This document shows, in pieces, positions 20,917-35,166 of a stretch of 64,000 nt of DNA (position 1 is its first letter; the number at the start of each line of letters is the position of its first letter). A program made the position numbers and the translations under genes. This DNA is from Azolla caroliniana (taxonomy: Eukaryota; Polypodiophyta), in the NCBI GenBank assembly GCA_043228905.1, contig JBHGNT010000034.1, forward strand, positions 186,001 through 250,000, read 5' to 3'. The notes beneath the pieces were generated by a model. It worked only from the letters and a program-made list of their open reading frames with translations, was not told where the DNA came from and did not search any database.

Positions 20917-23900
20917 CTGCCAGGGATACAATGGTTGAAATTTTAACCAACACAAAACACAGAACATGGGAACACAATGACATAATTATGCAGTGCCACA
21001 CATGAAAACTTACAACGTATGCAAACCGTGTAGTAATTTTAGTTGCGGTGGAGCATACTGTGTAGTAATTTCAGTCGCGGTGGATCATTCTTTTGTTTGC
21101 TCTCTATCAATGATAGATATAACCATGAGCCTTCGAGGTATCATGCAAGCATCAGGTGGTTATAAAAATCAGTGCTATCACACTTGAATGAATACATGCA
21201 AGGCTTCAACTTCATCTGGCATACATAATCCTCTGAGAAACTAATAAAATTGAACCACATTAGAATTTGCAACACCACTTAAAACTCCCATCTACAGAGG
21301 TTGTTTGCACGTGTGGTCTTGCATACATATGGATCTTTGTTATTGCTTAAAGCATGTTAAGATAGAAATGCGCATAAACTCCAGTATTCCTGAGAACACA
21401 ACATTATTAACAGTTTTCTGCAACACCACTATACTTGATATATTTTCCATTTGTATTTCATCCCATTATTAACGTATTTTACATGAATAAGACAAGTCAA
21501 AGAAAAGAAAAATATGAAGTCATGAAGTGACCCACCTGGGGGGGGAGGGGGAGAAGGTGGATATTACAGAACTTGACACCACATTTTTAGTGCCTGTAAT
21601 TCCAACTACATGAAATAGACACTGATGGGATCATAATTTGCTGGAAAATAGTGGCCACCATTAGAAGCGATTTATCATCTCCATCAACATAGCCTAGAAT
21701 GACAAAACTCTCAATGAGCCAGGGTTAGCTACGAAACTGTCTTCCTTGCTAGTATTGCTCCAAGACTCTGCCTTTGGATGCCTGTTAATATGAAAGGGAA
21801 AGCTCTTTCTTTTCTCTCTTAACGAGCCTATTGATACAAGGTCATGGGTTCAAATCGAAACATTCACAAATCATTGTAAAACCATTAACGTATTGGGATA
21901 ATGAACTCATAGTCTTGAAACAGTTGACACAGCATCTCACGTATGGGCTAATTGTGTCTCTGTTGGAGCCTGGCTAAACCTAATTAAGTTTACTGATGGG
22001 TACTCACAGATATCTCACTCAAATATTGTTGAAAATTTGAGGTACTGGTACTGGTATGAGTGAGATAGCTGAACTTGTTGGTTTCTCTGGATTGTGATGT
22101 TGGATCCCAACGAGCGGAATCTAAATATAAAATTGAGCGTACGCATAGCTGTAGAATTTAATGGCGGTGAACTAGACAAGCTAGTCACGTTGAGGGATCC
22201 AAGTACCAAGAGACAAGCTATTTGAGTTCAGGGTTTTACTGTTTTATCTGAGAGAATGGATCTAGTCTCATTGCTCGCCATATTTGATCCAGTATATATA
22301 CATGGAGAGAGTCACATTTACACGATGTCTTCTCATTGGAGGATATGCAGCTCTAGCCATGCTAGAACGATGTGATGTGTCAACAGGCACACTTCTATGA
22401 GCCCCATATCATGGTCACCCTTTCCTTATGTACGGTGCATCAATATGGGCTCCAGGCCTCACCATGTGAATGTTACACAAATAAAGTGTCCAATCGTCAT
22501 GATGCGGTCACAGGTGATAAGCAGCCAAGCATTCACCACACACGAGATCATCCAGGCTAAAGTGGCGATCGAAACATCAAAGCAAATGGCGAAATCAGAC
22601 CAGCAAACAAAATGATCACGGTTCAACAACAATGGCCTTGACATTGACAACTTGCCACCCTTTCCACATTGTACACCTCTCCAAACTGATGAAAGAAACA
22701 AGGTATTGAGGCAAGAACAGGGTATTGAGGCAAGATCTATGACAGCTCTATTATACCCAAAAATCTTGGCTCGCATCAATGGAGCCACTTTCACTGATAT
22801 GGCATACTAAAAAGATCATTAATTACATGAACTTTACTAGATTCATATAGAGATCAAGGTACTTGGACAGGTACATATCCACAGTGCTCGCATATCAATA
22901 TGCCATCTCAGAATTTCTTCCAATGAAGTAGAGATCAAGGTAGGATGAACATACCTAGTGCTAAAAGACTTTGCATATTATGTGAAGGAGAGATTGAAAG
23001 CAAGGAACACTTCTTGTGAAGGTGTGCCTAGCTTTCAACCACATCAGAGAGAAGTATACATCTCACATCAGCCCTTACATTAGCATGCAGGATGCAATGA
23101 AATCACACATCACTGATTCTTCAAAGTCTCCTTACCTCCAAAATGCCAAGGAGATGAAAGCGGACAATGGAGACCGTGAGTATCAGGATCGAAGGAGCAT
23201 GGGCCATACCAGCACCAGATCGTGGAGATCATTACTCACCATTTCAAATCCGCACAAGGATACAAAGATGAACTTGTTGCATAGATGAAGTCATCTTAAA
23301 ATAAGATGTTTAAGATGTGGATCCACCGCCCTGACATGCATCTTATACCAGATACATTTGACTTATGACGGTAATTGTTTTGCCCCAAATACTTCACTTT
23401 TATCCTGAAATATATCTGCTGGGCCAAAAATGCATCTCAAAGCTCAGGATTCCTGGCAGCAACACATCAGGAAATAGTAATCAGATAGGGAAGGGCAGTG
23501 ATTACACAGGCAGAATGGCAGGCAGCACGGTCAATGGTTTATGGTTTCAAGGAAATGGTTTTAGATGATTAATGGTTTCAATTCCGTAGAGGGAAGAGAG
23601 TGGGATATAGATAGAATAATAGGAATTTTTCGTCATGGGAATGCAGCAGAACAGAAAAGCAGCTGGACTCATTTATTGGAGCTTGGACGATCATCTACAA
23701 CTATAGGTTTGCCATCAGTTGCCTCTGTCCCTCATCCACAGACACAAAAGAGAAAGAGAGGACAAAGATCACCTGATGTTTATCTCGTTGCACTATTCAT
23801 GGTGAATTGGCTTACAAAATCTCAAAATCTCACCTACGCACTTGACCATGAGGCAAACGACCCTCACCAAATCTCAAAATGGATGGTAAAACAAGTGGAT

Positions 23901-26900
23901 ATGTACAAGTGTTGAATTGGAAGTTTGTAAGTTGCATATTAAATGTATTCTTCTGTGTCGAATTTAGAATGGTTGGCATTGTTGGAAATAGGTTAAAGGA
24001 CCTTGGCTTCACCAATAACAATAATTAATTAACATCCCTCAAATAAGTTAGCAAGGTTTTCATAATATTATTGATTTAACCTGCATTTGTAACATTCTTT
24101 CACATGAGTGGTGCAGGTGTGAGTGCTGAGGAGAGATATCAAAAAGATGAGTGAAATTATCATGGGCTTTAGGAAACATAGACCTTTTGTTTCAAAATGG
24201 ATAGCATGAATTCATTGATATCACGATTCGTCTCCTTGGCACATTTTGGCTCGCAATCCTGATTTATCCCCTAGGCACTCTTATGCAGAAATCTTGTATC
24301 ATGTCCCTCACCAACCCAGGTTTGGAACATAGATTGCAAGGTACAAGAAAATAATAAGCAGAAAACCCTCACCTGGCTAGGTGCCTGACACTATGACATG
24401 GTTTAAACAATGGTGAATAAAATATCTATAGGAGCTCTCACGTGATGCTATGAACTGTATGGAAATCGAGGATAGATTACTAGAGGTGCTAAGGGTGACG
24501 TGGCAAGATGCTGAAGTGCAAATTTTGGAATATAACACTGCAAGTGTTAATCAACAATATCAGCCCCAATATGCGATAAGAACACCAAAACGTATCCCAC
24601 CGCATCTAACCACCCACCCCATGAGGCTTGGCCCTCGGAGAGCTTCAACACTCAAGTTGCAGGACTTCATGGCATCATCACTCAAGTACGAGCATATGCA
24701 ATGAAAACATAGTGGAGGATGAATATAATTCATTTCTTCCATGCTGAGCATATAAGGTAATTCGTCAGAAGTATAATGGCTTGTTAAATGGGCATGATAA
24801 TTGAAGTGTAATAATCAAATCTTCCACAAGAATGAGAAGAATGTGCATGCATTAATTTCACATAGAGAGTTTTTACTACAGAGTAGTTAACCCGCATCTT
24901 AGAGGAGTCACGTCCATGGTCATATGTTTAACTGGTCTGTAATGTCACAATTGGCCTACTCGTGGACGATAAAAAAATTCCCCCATTCCAATATAGTGCA
25001 GATTATTCCAATCTGAAAATGACCAAAGTGGAAAAGAATACAGTTTTGGATAAATTGGATAATAAAAGAGCATAGATCAGTACCACGACATCTCTTGGTC
25101 AGAACCTGGCCCACTATAAGGCATAGTTTTGGCACACATTGGAGATGGATTCATGACGAAGCCTTCTTATGTGCATATGCATCTATTCCATGCGCACTGC
25201 ACTGTTAGGGTAGTTATGGTCCTTTTCATATGAGTTAGCGATTGCGGTAGGCAGATATGCATCCACAACTCTGGAAGAAAGAATCTGCCAATTGCACCAG
25301 CTGGAAGTAAAATTTTAAGAATGCTATGTTTGCCAATGTACTATTATTTACGAAATAAAAGGGAGATAATGCTGCCTCTTTAACCACGGCTTTGACCCAC
25401 TGACCAAGGTAATGTAGAATGAGGACCAATCATGCTCAGGGATAATTCTTGCTAGACATGTGGGATCCTGACTAATAGGGGTTATAATATCACACAATAG
25501 ACCTCATTCCTGTGAATCGTATAGAGATGAGGTAAAAAATGGGTGGGGAAAAGCCATTAGAAATGAGGTAATGGTAAAACTCCCCCACCAAAAAAGTTGA
25601 AGTCAACAAACTATAAAACATCAAAAGCTAAACTAAAGAAAGGTTGGGCTAAAATAAACAATGAAGACAAAAATGAAAATCAAAGAAAAAAAGTTTTGAT
25701 GGGAGGGGATAGCTTTGAAACAAGCACAATGACAAATAATCAAACTTCTACAAAGTATGATTGAAGAACTCAGGCGAACGCGAACATGTAGGAGTTCAGC
25801 TGATTAATGACCAAACAAAAGAGGATATGCAAAACCCCGTTAGAGCAATCGTCTCAATGCCACCTCGGCATGAACTCATGGTCAGATTCTAATGGTCTTA
25901 CATGTTTCCATTAGGAAACAGTAGGAGCTCAGTTGATTATATTCTTGGGACAAGAGAAAACTCCCAAACAATCAAAATCTTAACTGTCCTACCCCACCCA
26001 AATAGCTCCTTTCCATAATCCTTGCCAGCAAAATACCATCACAGGCACCTTCGCTCTTGTTACCAACCTTGCCCTTAAGCACAATTTCCACTTTGCCCAT
26101 GACCTGGCAAAAACTTATAATGAGGCACATGACCTCAACATTCATAGAAAATATTCCCATAATTGTTGATGTGATGAGGACTGTCAAAAGCTTTCCCAAT
26201 AACTTTGTACAAATGAAAGCCTTGCAGAGGTTACACAAACAATAGTTCGCAAGCAAATACAAACTCTTACATGCCAAAAAAGGTGCACTTAGGACGAAGC
26301 ACAATATTGGGATTTATACCATCTCTTCATGACCAAAGACTAGTGTCTGGCAACATATAAGACAATCCCAAAACCTAACCCCAATCATTAATTCCACAGC
26401 AATGGCATTCTCATGTAGAACGCTTGTATTATGTCACCACCAACCAATTTTATAACCATCAAAGACTCAGCCTCTACTTCATTTGAGAAACGGTTGAAAA
26501 GGTTGAGAAGTCCTCCGCCTTAAGGGCTTTGTGCAGCAAACTCCTCTGGCCGACGATCTGAAGAATAGTAGGTCCTGCTTAACCTCAGACATAGTTGAGA
26601 ATGCTATACAGCACCTTTTAAGATGGATGATCCTCTGACACTTGACTACCAAACACACTTGACAAAGTTGAGAATGCAAACACCTCATAGCAGTAAGCAC
26701 CTTTGCCGCTATCCAGAAAACTGCCCATCCAGACCAAAAGAGATACCAGAATCTTATGGCACAACAGTCTTTACATGCCATCCAAGCAGCTGAAACCCAT
26801 CAAGAGGACACTACTCAGAGCCAACCATAATTAAGGAACTGGAGTTTGAGACTGGTGCATTGAAATAGCTGATGAGCCAACCATTCATCACCATAAGATG

Positions 26901-28624
26901 AATGTATAAGCATTAATAATTTTCGGCATAAACAATCTCAAGTCCATTCATAGTATGAAATAGCAAGTCACCAGCACCCTGCCCGAGGACCTCAAGACAA
27001 TCAATATGAAAGGTATGCCGACCAGTACACGGCGTAAAAGAGTTTTTGATCTTTGATTTTGGAGATTTTTGGTCTATGAAATCAACATGGATAGCTTGTG
27101 AAACTTTTCGTCGCTAGCAATTTGTGTAATTTGAAGTTTCTAGTATGTTCAAAACACACTTTGGAATTTCTAGTGGCTGAAATTTTCAGTTGCTGAAATT
27201 TTCATGGTGGCCCAAATCTGAGATGGAACGATGTTTGGAATGATCTGACTTTTTGTTTTACATTGGGAAGACGATTTGTGTGTGCTTTAATTTTAATGGT
27301 GGAAAATGTTAATGCCAGCTTTAGAGAGAGGAAGAAAAAGACAAACAACACAAAAAGCATGTGCAGAGATTGGAGAATACAGGGAATGTGAGATGAGAAG
27401 AGAGGCCTATCGCATGGTTAATGATGACAATCATGCAAGAGAGCGTAAAGGTAGGGTAGTCCTTGGGGGTGAAGTTACAGCCTAATGTAAGGTAATAACA
27501 CTTTTCGCACTGCATAATTAAAATCCAAGGGCTCGGTCTTTGGTGCTATGTGAGGTTTTAATCCTCCTAGATTAAATGCTGAGCGAGATTAAGTTGGGTT
27601 TAGAGTTTAGGGCTTAGGGAGTTCCATCTTCTGTTCTGGTTTCATGGTGGCCAACTGCTAAGCTTGGTCCAATATAATTATAGAAACAAAAAGCCTTTAT
27701 ATAGAGACTAATTATGGGCATTGATGATCCATAGCGTTAAAGTTCAACCAAGTTATAGGGAGGCATTTATCCTACAGTGTGAGATGTGATTGGCCTGCCC
27801 ATACAACATCCCATTAACTTCAGGTGGAGACTGCTTGACAATTTGTCAATGGCATGTGCTAGTTGACTGTGTTCCTCGTAAGCAATGGTGAGCCTTGATG
27901 TCTCAGACATAAAGCATTACACATGCAGAGCTAAGCTAGCCTACCAAGGCATCAAAACAGAAATGCTATCCAGTTCTATAAGTCCGGCTCTGTAGTGTTT
28001 ATGAGAGCCCCAGACCACGAATAGTTATGAATCTTCCTACAATCCCATGTCCCATCCTCAGGAAATATGGTGTGGGCTTGCCTTTCTTTTCATATGCCGA
28101 CTTGAACACAGGCTATCTTTCATGGGAAGCTGTATTTTCACTATGGCAAAGACTGGTGTTCATCCATCCCCCACGAGGGAGACTGCTTGCACCCTGCCTT
28201 AGATTGCAACTTTCATATATTCATGAGGGGGAATCACTATTTTGCTGAGATTCAATGAAAGACTTTTTCTGTTCATTGGATTTTCGGTAAGTTCTTTCCT
28301 CAGAAAAAGCGAAAATAATTGATAAAATATATAATAATTCAAACAACGAAATAACTCTATAAAGATGACAATGCCTATATGTTTGCATATTTCAATTTAG
28401 ACACATGAGTCTAAATTTTACTTTGCACATGTCACATTGTGGTTACTAAAAACTTCACACACTTTCATATTTGCTTCAAATATGATAATATAGAAAAAAA
28501 GATAATAATTTCAATGACCCTAAAATATTACACCTTCTTTATGTGATTGTAGTACAAAGAAAAAAACACAACCAAAATAGTCAAAAATTAAGCTTAATAT
28601 CATAAAAAAGTAAGCATTAAAAAC
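20917..28624. other. 7.7-kb gene-poor spacer
   Basis: I find no protein motif, RNA gene or clear transposon in this stretch on either strand. A tRNA-like B box (GGGTTCAAATC) lies near 21849. A G-run lies near 21538-21550. Short direct duplications occur, for example around 22700-22735. It may hold old unrecognisable repeats or non-coding transcripts that cannot be seen by eye. Confidence 0.5.
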
Positions 28625-30532
28625 CTACATCTTCGCAAGTTTTTCTTTATATTCAATAATTTGACCACGGAGAATGTGGTTTGGGCGTAAAGTCTTGTCC
28701 ACACCTGCACCTCCAGGAGGTGGAGGTAGCACCTCTCCAGTCTTGGGACTCGTATCATGACTCCTGAGAATCAAAGAGAAATTGCAAATAGTTTCGTAAA
28801 AGTGCAACATGAAACCCTTAAAAAGCCAAACATATTAGAATTGTGATTATTCTTGTCTATTACATAATTGCAAGTAGTTTTGGAAAGTTAAAGAAACAAA
28901 TAATGGAATTTTGGAGTCTCCAACGTACTTCAAAGCAAATTTTCTTCGGTTTTTAACATATTAAAATCTTTGTACTATGAAACCGTGAACCATTCCTTCA
29001 TGGAATTAAAAGCAATGTTCCGTAGACTACAAAATTTCATAAATTTAAATAACTAAAGAGGTTTCTACTGCGCTAAAACATGGGTATACATGCAGTATAG
29101 AAGACCATAAACATTTGACTGTCTGCAAACTATAAACTATTATTCTTGTTTGATCTTATAGTACATTTTGGTCTCTTCAAATCGTTAATATACCTTTCTT
29201 TCTTTCTACTACCCTATGCATTCAAATGGTAATCCTCATAAGCAATCATGGAGTTCACATGGAATATTTTACACAGCAATCCCTTTCTTTTAAGTTCCAT
29301 GCAGAACGCAGACATTACTTACCTATTCGAAGCTGTATGAACATTATTTTTTATCGTATCGAAAATTCACTCTAAGTACTTATATGTAAAAAGGACTGTT
29401 ATGCAATAGGCTTGACTGAGGCAAAAACATTGCTACATTCCAACTACGATAGAAGCATCTGCCTATCCAGAAGCAGTTATTAAATACACACCGCATCTCA
29501 CCAAAAATTGCATTAACACAAACCACCATACAAAGCAAGAAAATTCTAGATAAGGTTCAGAAAATATTGTTAAAAAAACAGTAGCTAAAGAACAATCTCA
29601 TAGACACTTACTTCAGCCATTTTTCAATCGCTGATCGTTCATATGAATGGCCATCAGCTGTAATTACAGGATCTTGCATTATTTCCTGCGTAATACAATC
29701 AACAAATTCTGGAGGCACTTTGTGAAGATTATCTGCATCATCCCATATTTGAACTGCAGATTTTAACACGTGATAAAAGTAGCCTTCAGAAGGATTCTCT
29801 TTCTTCTGCGGAGAAAGTGAAAGAGACTCTGGTGATATTATTTCAGAATCGAACAGAGATTGAACTGTGCTTATATGTGATAATTGCAATCGCTCAAAAT
29901 GGTCTTCATGTTCAATCGACTCATGAAGCTTTGTATCATGGAATGCCATATTCCAAGGCTGTTGCTCATTTGACATACTATTCAATCCGTCCACTGCAAC
30001 TGTCGAAAAATCCCAAATGAAATTTTCATCCTTCTCATTAATAAAGTCTAGACTACCCATCTTCACAGCATCAGATGTTGGAGATATGATTGGCATATCT
30101 GATGCAGTATCACAAACAGATAATGAAATAGGGGAGACAGGATTGCATTTCACTGCACCATTTTCAACAGCTTCTGAGAGACATGTAGATCCCATCGACA
30201 TACTATTGTATAATGAGTGTCCATCCTGTGAAATTGACCTTGGCTGCAGGGGAGAACCTGATGAATTTTGAGCATAGAAAGGTGGAGGAGAAGACGTTAT
30301 ACACAATCCTGAGATAGGACACGTTTGGAACGTGGCATGTCGAGCAGATTCAAAATAGGTACAGTCAGGCAGAAACGAAGACTTGATCTCAGACTGTGGA
30401 ATCTGTTCTAGCTGATTCGGATAATCCAAGGGCGGAAAAATTGTTGGAGTTGAAAATAGTTGATGAAGAGATGCTGCATGCTCTGTTGGTGGGGGTGCTA
30501 TTGGTGGCTGAATGGCAGAACCCCTTGCCTGC

Positions 30533-30611
<79 letters not shown>

Positions 30612-33600
30612 AACATATGAAAATATTTGAGTGCGAGTTCATTGAAGACATCAAACAACCATATGTGAGCATAGACCTTACACAAGCACCCATGTACTTT
30701 AAGATGCTTGAGGATTTGGTAGAAATGACAAAGTTACAACATGGTGCAACACTAGAATTCGAACAAGTTGCCTAAGTTCATAAAGAAAGTAGGCATTGAA
30801 GGAATTGTCATCAATGATGTAGTCATCATGCTTTTGTTATATGCAAATGATGTGAGTCTTTTTGCAAATAGTTTACAAGATGCCCAAAAGCTTAACGGAA
30901 TATTAGGCATACTAAGCTACATGACGATAGCTTTAAAACAAAGATTAGGCCAAAATAAGGATAAACCATGCTTTATGTACAATAATACGCCACTTGAAAT
31001 TGTGGAAAGCTTTTAATATCTTGTCCTTGGAGTTCCCTCAAACATAGATGGAATGAATATGCTACCCACCACTTAAGAGGCAAGAAAGAGAGCATATTAT
31101 GCAATTGAGAATACATGTAGCTGTTGAAAAATTAGGTCCTCAAGAGATCCCTTTTCAACACTTTGCTAACATTGAGCTTTCCTATGGGATGAAAGTATGG
31201 GGCATTGGCATCCCTAAGTCCACTTGGAAAGAGTTTGAAAATGTCCAAAAGCATTTTCTTAGAGTGTTTATATAAGTCAAGTTACAAACGTGACATGCCC
31301 TCCTGTTTCTTGAGAAGGGTTGTTACGTATTTGGTTAAGGTTCAAAAAAGTCCCGTATGCCGACCTCCTAGAATCACATTGGAAGTAACCAAAAAGATCC
31401 AAAAGACACATAAAAACGAAACTTTGTATTCTATTTTGGTACAAGGTTGGGAAGATGGGATGCAGCCAATTGCTTCATGATACATCAATAGATTCTTTGT
31501 GAATGAGGCCTATCGCAAGACCAAAGTATCATGATATATGGGAAAAATACAAAAGCTCACACTTCACACATTATACTACATATGTTGCACCTATCTGCAA
31601 AAGCATATTCTTTGCCTAGGGAAACTCTACCTCCTTAAAGAATGTGCTTGATGTACCCCTTAATTTCTATGTTACTTGATCATATGGTAGAGATTCAAGA
31701 TCTCTGGGTTGTGTCTTACTTGTGGATTGCAGGTGGATTGAGCTTGTTGGCCATGGTTTGGCAAATTTACTAATAGTCTAGGGTAGCCTTTTATTTGAAT
31801 GCTCTAGGATTATGCTCAGTCGAGCAACTCATAACCATAATAAGTAAGAATGATTCCATGTGAACCTCATCATTTTGGAATCCAAGGGGAATTATTATTT
31901 CAAAATCTAGAAGTCTACCTAGCATCAGCAGTCTACTAGTTCATTCAAGAATGAACGAAATATAGAAAGAAGAGAAATGGACAATGATAAATATTACTTT
32001 GTAACAAGTGGAGATAATATCAACAGCTAGGTCAACATCTACACCTAGATTTAAAGCTACCCCCATCATCCCCTTCACTTTAACTTTCAATAGTTTACTG
32101 TGTTAAAAGAAGCACAAAACTTTGTTGCTAATCCTTTCCATACAAAGGTCATAACATTGCTATAAAGTTCACTTACAGGGGGTGGTGATTGATTTATGCC
32201 CACTGCTTTGTTATTGAAAATATTTGATCCTGACTTTGTGGTTTGATTCAGCCTTTCATCATTACCAACCATCATTTGTGACGACATTGTCACATTGTCA
32301 TCCTTAACAACTTCAGTTGGTTTTGTCCAAGCATTGGACTTTGACCATGGTGAATTTTTCCAGACAGACTCCTGACCAATCTTGGAGCTGAACCGTGACT
32401 TTTCAGGAGAAGTGGATGCACTTACTCCATAGACATCAGAATGTATCCGCCCTACAGGCTTCTCTGTTATGGAGATACCATTTTTCCCAACAAATGAACC
32501 ACCAGCTTTTAAGGATGGATTAGACCCATGCTTAGCAGCCTTCGTGAAATCAAACCTTGCCAAATAATCACTTGCAGACTTGGGTTTCAGTCCTTGATGC
32601 CTGAGGGTCTTTGAAACCTTCGCACTCTTCAACGATTCTGAAAGTTTTATCGACATACTTGTAAAATTGGTTTTTGAAGGAATTGATTCTTCACAGTCCT
32701 GTGCACCTACCCCAGAAACAGGGCAGGTTCCTTGATCTGCAGTTATTGGTTCAGTTTTCCCAACAATTCTTTCCTTCAACTTTTCTTTCCTTCGTCTTTC
32801 GGTCTCTCTAACCCTCCTCATTTCCCTCTCCTTTTCAGCTGCAGCTTCCTTTTCACTTTCTTTCTCAGTTTGTAATTTTTCCTCTCTCTGCCTTCTCCTT
32901 TCCTCGACCAGCCTTGTCACATCTTCCCGCTGCTTTCTCTCTTCTGCTTCTAGAAGCTCTTTCTCCAACCTTGCTTGCCTCTTTTCATCAGCCTTTCTGC
33001 GAGCTTTTTCACCCTTATCGGTGTGAATACTGCCCATCACATCCTTCAGTTTTTGGGAATGCTGAGAGCCATCACAGTTGTGCCTTCTTGACCCCCGAAC
33101 ATGATCCCATACAAATGCTATGCAGGAGAATATAGAACCTATCAGTGAAAATACTGCCAGAACACATTTCCACGCTCTGCAATGTTCAGATAGGTGAGTG
33201 TTTTCACCAAACCAAACACATCCTCTTCTCTCAGAAGCTTTGGACCAACAGCTCATTTCCCGTTTCAATGGGCCTCTGATCAAGATTGTTCCTGGACCAT
33301 GTATGACCTGTGCGGTAGAATAAATCGCAGATTGAGGCAGTCCTTGACCTGCCAAATGCGGAACCTCTAAGACTGGTCGTTTAGAAACATGCCCACAGAC
33401 AGTGCACGTGAATTTCCCACCACCAGGTGTCTGAACCTTATAGGCCGTGAAACAGTTTCTGCATCGGCGGGTCGCTTCTTTCCTCCATTTCGCTGCTTCT
33501 TGGGCCTCAATGAGCTTTCTCTCTCTCAACAGAGCATTTCTCCGTGCTCTCCAAGAAGACAACCATGGCATGAGCAGTTCATACCAAGCAAGGCTGCTTA

Positions 33601-33715
33601 GGAGTACCCCTAGGCAAGCCAATCGGGTTGAAGTTACCTCTAATCGGTATCCCGGAGGTAGTAACTGCGAGAAAGCCCAAGTGATGATGAAAGGGATGAC
33701 TAGCCATGGCAACAT
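28625..33715 (-). CDS. U-box protein with N-terminal membrane anchor, zinc ribbon and coiled coil (NST1-like)
   Basis: Three exons on the minus strand: 33715-32177, 30528-29612 and 28763-28625, 864 codons. Donors (GTAAGT twice) and acceptors (TTTTGCAG, TTCTCAG) and phases all fit. The start at 33715 (MLPWLVIPF) matches what I recall of plant relatives; an upstream in-frame ATG at 33790 is possible. Residues about 1-20 and 30-50 are hydrophobic membrane segments. A zinc ribbon CRNC...CTVC lies at about 85-107. A further hydrophobic stretch lies near 185-205, then a long Glu/Arg/Lys coiled coil (about 240-330). The last ~80 residues are a U-box: FVDCITQEIMQDPVITADGH, SYERSAIEKWLK, SHDTSPKTGEVLP, LRPNHILRGQI, with a short PPPGGAG insertion. 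U-box proteins are E2-binding ubiquitin ligases; a membrane-anchored ligase is inferred. The substrate is unknown. Confidence 0.85.
30537..30612. repeat. (CT)n/(AC)n microsatellite next to an intron acceptor
   Basis: About 30 CT units followed by CA units. On the coding (minus) strand it is a GT/GA run that ends five bases before the TTTTGCAG acceptor of U-box gene intron 1. Confidence 0.93.
30700..31850 (+). mobile_element. LINE relic in U-box gene intron 1
   Basis: Antisense to the host gene. The plus strand reads GIEGIVINDVVIMLLLYANDVSLFANS, of which YAND is the YADD box of a LINE RT with one catalytic Asp changed to Asn, then LQDAQKLNGIL. Further on it reads YGMKVWGIGIPKSTWKEFENVQKHFL (about 31175-31255), the C-terminal RT region. 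Multiple stops and frame changes. The boundaries are approximate. Confidence 0.75.
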
Positions 33716-34884
33716 GGTCACAAATCGCCGTGACCACCTTGAAAGTACACAAAGTATGCACATTCTTCGGCCTTCTCTCGTACTGATCACCTACCGACCA
33801 ATCAATCGGAGGAGAGGAGATCGCTATACTGCTCACCCAAGCCAAACTCCAAACCTTCGGAAGTTCATTGCGCAGAAGATTTCCTGTGTTTCCTCGGAAT
33901 GGAAGAAAGACGCGATCAGGGGAAAAAAACAATGGAAGGAAGGAAGAACGAGAAATGGCGTAAGAAAAAACAATAGAAGAAAGCGCAGAGATAGAGATTG
34001 ACTGGCGAAACAGAGAAGAAGAAAACAGAAAGATAAAGAACCTGAAGCGATATTCGCTCCTTATTGTGTGCCCGAGGGATCGATTACCGGCCTCAATGCA
34101 GGAAATGGCGAGCTCTCTGATGCGGAAATGGAATTAGGGTTAAACCGTGCACAGAAAGAAAGGGGTGCTTTTTAAAGGGGATAGGTAGATAGTGTTGTAT
34201 CTGACGAAGATGATTTATTTGTGTGTTACATTATTTATGTATGTACATACATATACATACATACATATATGCTACCTTGATGGAGGAAACCATTTCGTTG
34301 TATCATTCTTAAGGTTGGTATCCGCTCCACTTGGATAAGTATGGCCGACCTTCGAAGAATTGTTCTTTTCTTCCCCCCCCCCCCCCCCCCCTAGGATAGT
34401 TTTCTTTACTGGTTATGGCAACCATCTAGTGCGGATTGGTCGTCAACTGTTCGCACTAGGCTTTGAGCTTGACTCAGAGCTTTGAGGTATTGTTTTTTCC
34501 GTTTCCTCTCGACAAGGATTTGATTACAACTTTTGAGAATCTAAGGGTAGGTGCGGAACTTGAAATCCAAATATGTTAATTTTAAAGCAATAGTCTGTTG
34601 ATATGTTGGGTTTTGCTTCCGCTCATTGCATCCTTAAATGTTTCACAACTATCAATGCTTCAATTCAAGCCCATTGCTCTAATTTCTCACAAAATGAAAT
34701 ATTGTCCACACCACATCACGACAGTGTACAAATCGAACATTGGAGCAATATCTACGATGTTTCATCAATTATCGACAAGATGATTGAGTTGATATATTAC
34801 ATTTTGCTGAATTTGAATATAATAATTCTATATATTTTTTATTCCTCTAGAAGGATTACACCATTTTATGCATGAAGGTTACCA
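33716..34884. other. U-box gene upstream region and spacer
   Basis: This holds the presumed promoter and 5' untranslated region of the U-box gene (33716-34200), a TACA/TATG microsatellite (34230-34272) and a poly(C) run. No supported coding frame. Confidence 0.5.
34373..34391. repeat. Homopolymer (C)19
   Basis: Nineteen consecutive C on the plus strand, rare in an AT-rich genome. The complementary G19 could form quadruplex structure; it is also a site of likely sequencing-length error. Confidence 0.9.
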
Positions 34885-35150
34885 TCCTCAATTGTGTTTA
34901 TTCGAAGCTCCCAATTTACCAATGAATCTTAGTGCTCGGAATCATTTAGATTCACTACAACAATTCAAGTAGAAGTTTCCAATCATCTACGTGAAGCTCA
35001 AAGGACACAAAAAGATAATGTAGATTGGCATCGACTTTCCATCTACTTTTGAATTTGGAGATCCAGTATGGTTATTACGACGTCATATAAAGACTATCAG
35101 ACCACATGCCAAATTGGATTATCAAAGGTTAGGCCCATTTGTCATTAGCT
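34885..35150 (+). pseudogene. Ty3/gypsy integrase C-terminal fragment
   Basis: Plus-strand reading includes FEFGDPVWLLRRHIKTIRPHAKLDYQRLGPFVI (about 35048-35148), the GPY/F module at the integrase C-terminus. Stops interrupt the upstream part. Confidence 0.7.
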
Positions 35151-35166
35151 ATGTGATAAAAAACTG

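Noticed and set aside
30529-30693. Extension of the U-box exon frame through an Arg-Glu repeat
   Set aside because: This is the GA microsatellite in the intron; the acceptor TTTTGCAG at 30536-30529 and the matching donor at 32176 fix the exon start.
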